A DNA stretch of 7,591 nucleotides, from assembly GCA_030149025.1 (NCBI GenBank), contig JASBSH010000141.1, positions 1 to 7,591 of the forward strand, written 5' to 3'. This DNA comes from Actinomycetales bacterium. Lineage in GTDB: Bacteria; Actinomycetota; Actinomycetes; Actinomycetales; BWSM-131. Positions 6,301-7,591 of the stretch are shown piece by piece. Numbering within the stretch: position 1 is the stretch's first letter; every line of letters begins with the position of its first letter. Below the pieces are notes generated by a model. That model saw only the letters and a list, made by a program, of their open reading frames with translations, had not been told where the DNA came from and searched no databases. A program made the translations under genes and the position numbers.

Positions 6301-7299
6301 TCAGTTGGTCTGGACGACGGTGCCCAACACCTGCCTGCAGCGGGCGACGTCCTGGGCCATCTGCTCCTTGAGCGGTTCGATGCCGCCGAAGCGAAGGGTG
6401 GGGCGCAGGTACCGCACGAACTCCAGCGCGACGTTCTCGCCGTACAGGTCGAGGTCGGTCCGGTCCAGGACGTACGCCTCCACCCGCCGTTCCCGGCCCT
6501 CGAAGGTCGGGTTGGTCCCGATGGAGATCGCGGCCGGCAGCACGCGGTCCACGCCGGCGCCCGCGTCGAGATCGAGTCGCACCATCCACCCGGCGTACAC
6601 CCCGTCGGCCGGCACCATCCCCACCATGTCCTGGGAGAGGTTCGCCGTCGGGTACCCAAGCTCGCGGCCACGGTGGTCGCCGTTCACCACGACACCGGTC
6701 ACCCGGTGCGGGCGCCCCAGGACCTCCGCCGCTGCCGCGACGTCACCCTCGGCGACCAGCTCCCTGGTCCACGACGACGACCAGCGGCGTCCCCGGTGCG
6801 GGTCGGTCTCATGCCCGGTGACCGGGCCCAGGACGTCGTCCAGCACGAGGACGTCGAAACCCCGCTCACGACCCAGTCCCTGCATGGTGGCGAGGTCACC
6901 AGAGTTCCGGTGACCGAAGCGGATGTCGTGCCCGACCACCACGGCGCAGGCGCCCAGGGCGTCCACGATGACCTCGTCGACGAACCGCTCGGGGCTCCAG
7001 AGCGCGAACTCCTCCGTGAAGGGCAGGACGAGGACGGCGTCCAGCCCGGTTCCGGCCATCAGCTCCAGCTTGTGTTCGGTGCCGGTGAGCAGCGGCGGGG
7101 CCACCTCCGGACGGAGCACGTGCAGGGGATGCGGGTCGAAGGTGATGGCCACGGAGCGCGCACCGCGGTCCCGCGCCTCACTCACCAGACGGGTGAGGAC
7201 GCTGCGGTGGCCACGGTGGACGCCGTCGAAGTTCCCGATCGCGACCACGGAGGGACCGTGGTCGGCGGGCACCTCGGACAGGTCGTTCCAGCGCTCCAC
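6301..7299 (-). CDS. ribF: Bifunctional riboflavin kinase / FAD synthetase (FMN adenylyltransferase)
   Basis: Converts riboflavin to FMN with ATP, then FMN to FAD. From GTG 7299 it is 332 residues. The N-terminal nucleotidyltransferase domain (about 15-190) has GNFDGVHRGH (22-31), FDPHP (54-58), VGHDIRFGHRNSGD (122-135) and SSSWTR (174-179), standing for the ISSTxIR-type motif. The C-terminal flavokinase domain (about 200-330) has GVVVNGDHRGRELGYPTANL (202-221) with the PTAN substrate and metal site, then GTNPTFEG (261-268) and VEAYVLDRTDLDLYG (273-287). I chose GTG 7299 because the following VERWNDLSEVPAD matches the usual N-terminus. An in-frame GTG at 7365 would add 22 residues but has no good ribosome site and would extend into non-conserved sequence. 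It produces the FMN that the riboswitch ahead of ribD senses. It is divergent from the plus-strand gene at the right edge. Confidence 0.96.
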   Translation of the reverse strand: MERWNDLSEVPADHGPSVVAIGNFDGVHRGHRSVLTRLVSEARDRGARSVAITFDPHPLHVLRPEVAPPLLTGTEHKLELMAGTGLDAVLVLPFTEEFALWSPERFVDEVIVDALGACAVVVGHDIRFGHRNSGDLATMQGLGRERGFDVLVLDDVLGPVTGHETDPHRGRRWSSSWTRELVAEGDVAAAAEVLGRPHRVTGVVVNGDHRGRELGYPTANLSQDMVGMVPADGVYAGWMVRLDLDAGAGVDRVLPAAISIGTNPTFEGRERRVEAYVLDRTDLDLYGENVALEFVRYLRPTLRFGGIEPLKEQMAQDVARCRQVLGTVVQTN

Positions 7300-7416
7300 G
7301 TATGTTCTCTTCCCTGCTGGGCGGTGGGGGCAGCGCACATACTCTGCCAGCCGGCCGGTGGCCACGGCCTCAGCGGGTCGCGCTAACCGCGACCGACGAT
7401 GGGGCTGTCGGTGCGA

Positions 7417-7434
7417 TTCGTTATCGTTTCGTTA
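7417..7434. repeat. TTCGTTA direct repeat with 11-bp period
   Basis: TTCGTTA occurs at 7417-7423 and 7428-7434, separated by TCGT. It forms an unusually AT-rich patch in the divergent region between ribF and the plus-strand gene. The 11-bp period places both copies on about the same DNA face, as in tandem operators or a promoter region. On the minus strand the patch contains GATAAC, a possible -10-like element for ribF, but without a clear -35. The rest of 7300-7448 shows no gene. Confidence 0.4.
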
Positions 7435-7448
7435 CTTCCGCCGCGCGT

Positions 7449-7464
7449 GCGAACCGTCGTTCGC
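7449..7464. promoter_or_regulatory. LexA (SOS) box-like palindrome, distal copy
   Basis: GCGAAC-CGTC-GTTCGC has perfectly palindromic half-sites. The actinobacterial LexA consensus is TCGAAC-N4-GTTCGA; this site keeps CGAAC and GTTCG and differs only at the two outermost bases. It lies 39 bases before the plus-strand ATG and 35 bp before the second box (start to start). Confidence 0.6.
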
Positions 7465-7483
7465 GCCCAGGATTGTCGGTGCC

Positions 7484-7499
7484 TCGAACTAGTGTTCTA
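7484..7499 (+). promoter_or_regulatory. LexA (SOS) box, proximal copy
   Basis: TCGAAC-TAGT-GTTCTA matches the LexA consensus TCGAAC-N4-GTTCGA at 11 of 12 specified bases. Its centre overlaps the best -10 candidate and it ends three bases before the plus-strand ATG, an ideal place for repression by blocking RNA polymerase. This predicts DNA-damage induction of the plus-strand gene. Confidence 0.75.
7490..7495 (+). promoter_or_regulatory. Putative -10 element for a leaderless transcript
   Basis: TAGTGT fits the actinobacterial TANNNT -10 pattern. A start 7-8 bases downstream falls at 7502-7503, on the A of the ATG, and no Shine-Dalgarno lies between. That suggests leaderless mRNA. TTGTCG (7473-7478) is too close to be its -35, but it would be 16 bases from an alternative, poorer -10 at 7495-7500 (TTCTAT). 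Confidence 0.45.
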
Positions 7500-7502
7500 T
7501 CC

Positions 7503-7591
7503 ATGGTGGCGGAGGTCCCTTCCAGCGGCGGTGAAGGTGAGCGGGGTCTGCATCGGGTGCAGGCCCTGGTCGCCGAGCTGACCGCCGCCGC
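7503..7591 (+). CDS. Start of an unidentified SOS-controlled gene, cut by window edge
   Basis: An ATG at 7503 opens a frame of 29 codons that runs off the right edge without a stop. The visible peptide begins MVAEVPSSGGEGERG and continues LHRVQALVAELTAA, that is, a short polar Gly/Ser-rich start followed by an amphipathic helix-like stretch. This is too short to assign a family. The main clue is context: two LexA-like boxes and an overlapping -10 just upstream suggest DNA-damage control. Candidates, by analogy only, are the DUF222/HNH (13E12-repeat) proteins, several of which have SOS boxes in M. tuberculosis, or a DNA-repair enzyme. The third-position GC bias supports real coding. Confidence 0.6.
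   Translation, partial: MVAEVPSSGGEGERGLHRVQALVAELTAA

Noticed and set aside
7300..7365. Longer ribF from GTG 7365
   Set aside because: No good ribosome site and no family similarity in the extra 22 residues; GTG 7299 gives the usual N-terminus.
5686..7386. A 566-codon plus-strand open frame across rpsO and ribF
   Set aside because: Antisense shadow of rpsO and ribF that also crosses their intergenic region and the rpsO hairpin; no recognisable motif.
1..7591. Mobile elements, CRISPR arrays, tRNA or rRNA genes, defence systems
   Set aside because: No transposase motifs, no regularly spaced repeat array, no tRNA-like cloverleaf or rRNA sequence seen. All complete genes are housekeeping with intact key residues.

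Overview
The window is high-GC DNA with actinobacterial traits: strong codon bias, frequent GTG starts, Pnp of the actinobacterial GPSI type, and the gene order ribF-rpsO-pnp-pepR. This order is close to the Mycobacterium tuberculosis order Rv2786c (ribF), Rv2785c (rpsO), Rv2783c (gpsI), Rv2782c (pepR), as I recall it. I cannot name a genus safely. It reads as ordinary conserved chromosome, with no mobile element, tRNA, rRNA or CRISPR visible.

Layout. Almost everything is on the minus strand, so transcription runs from high to low coordinates. From right to left: ribF (FAD synthetase/riboflavin kinase), rpsO (ribosomal protein S15) with a strong hairpin right after its stop, a 190-base structured leader, pnp (polynucleotide phosphorylase), pepR (M16 zinc peptidase) 13 bases after pnp, an FMN riboswitch with a long leader, ribD (deaminase/reductase), and ribE (riboflavin synthase), which overlaps ribD by one base and runs off the left edge. 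At the right edge a plus-strand gene begins, divergent from ribF. Only its first 29 codons are present.

How the genes work together. RibD and RibE make riboflavin and RibF converts it to FMN and FAD. FMN sensed by the riboswitch would then shut down ribD-ribE, so both ends of a feedback loop lie within about 7 kb. The rpsO-pnp-pepR block is the conserved translation, RNA-decay and proteolysis cluster of actinobacteria, where the rpsO-pnp intergenic RNA is a known site of processing and regulation.

Most interesting points. (1) Two LexA/SOS-box-like palindromes sit 35 bp apart just upstream of the divergent plus-strand gene, whose ATG also looks leaderless. (2) A perfect 10-base complementarity links the 5' side of the FMN aptamer to the segment just before the ribD Shine-Dalgarno. 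It suggests a specific translational switch. (3) A 9-bp perfect stem lies in the pnp leader. I found no sign of a wholly new system.
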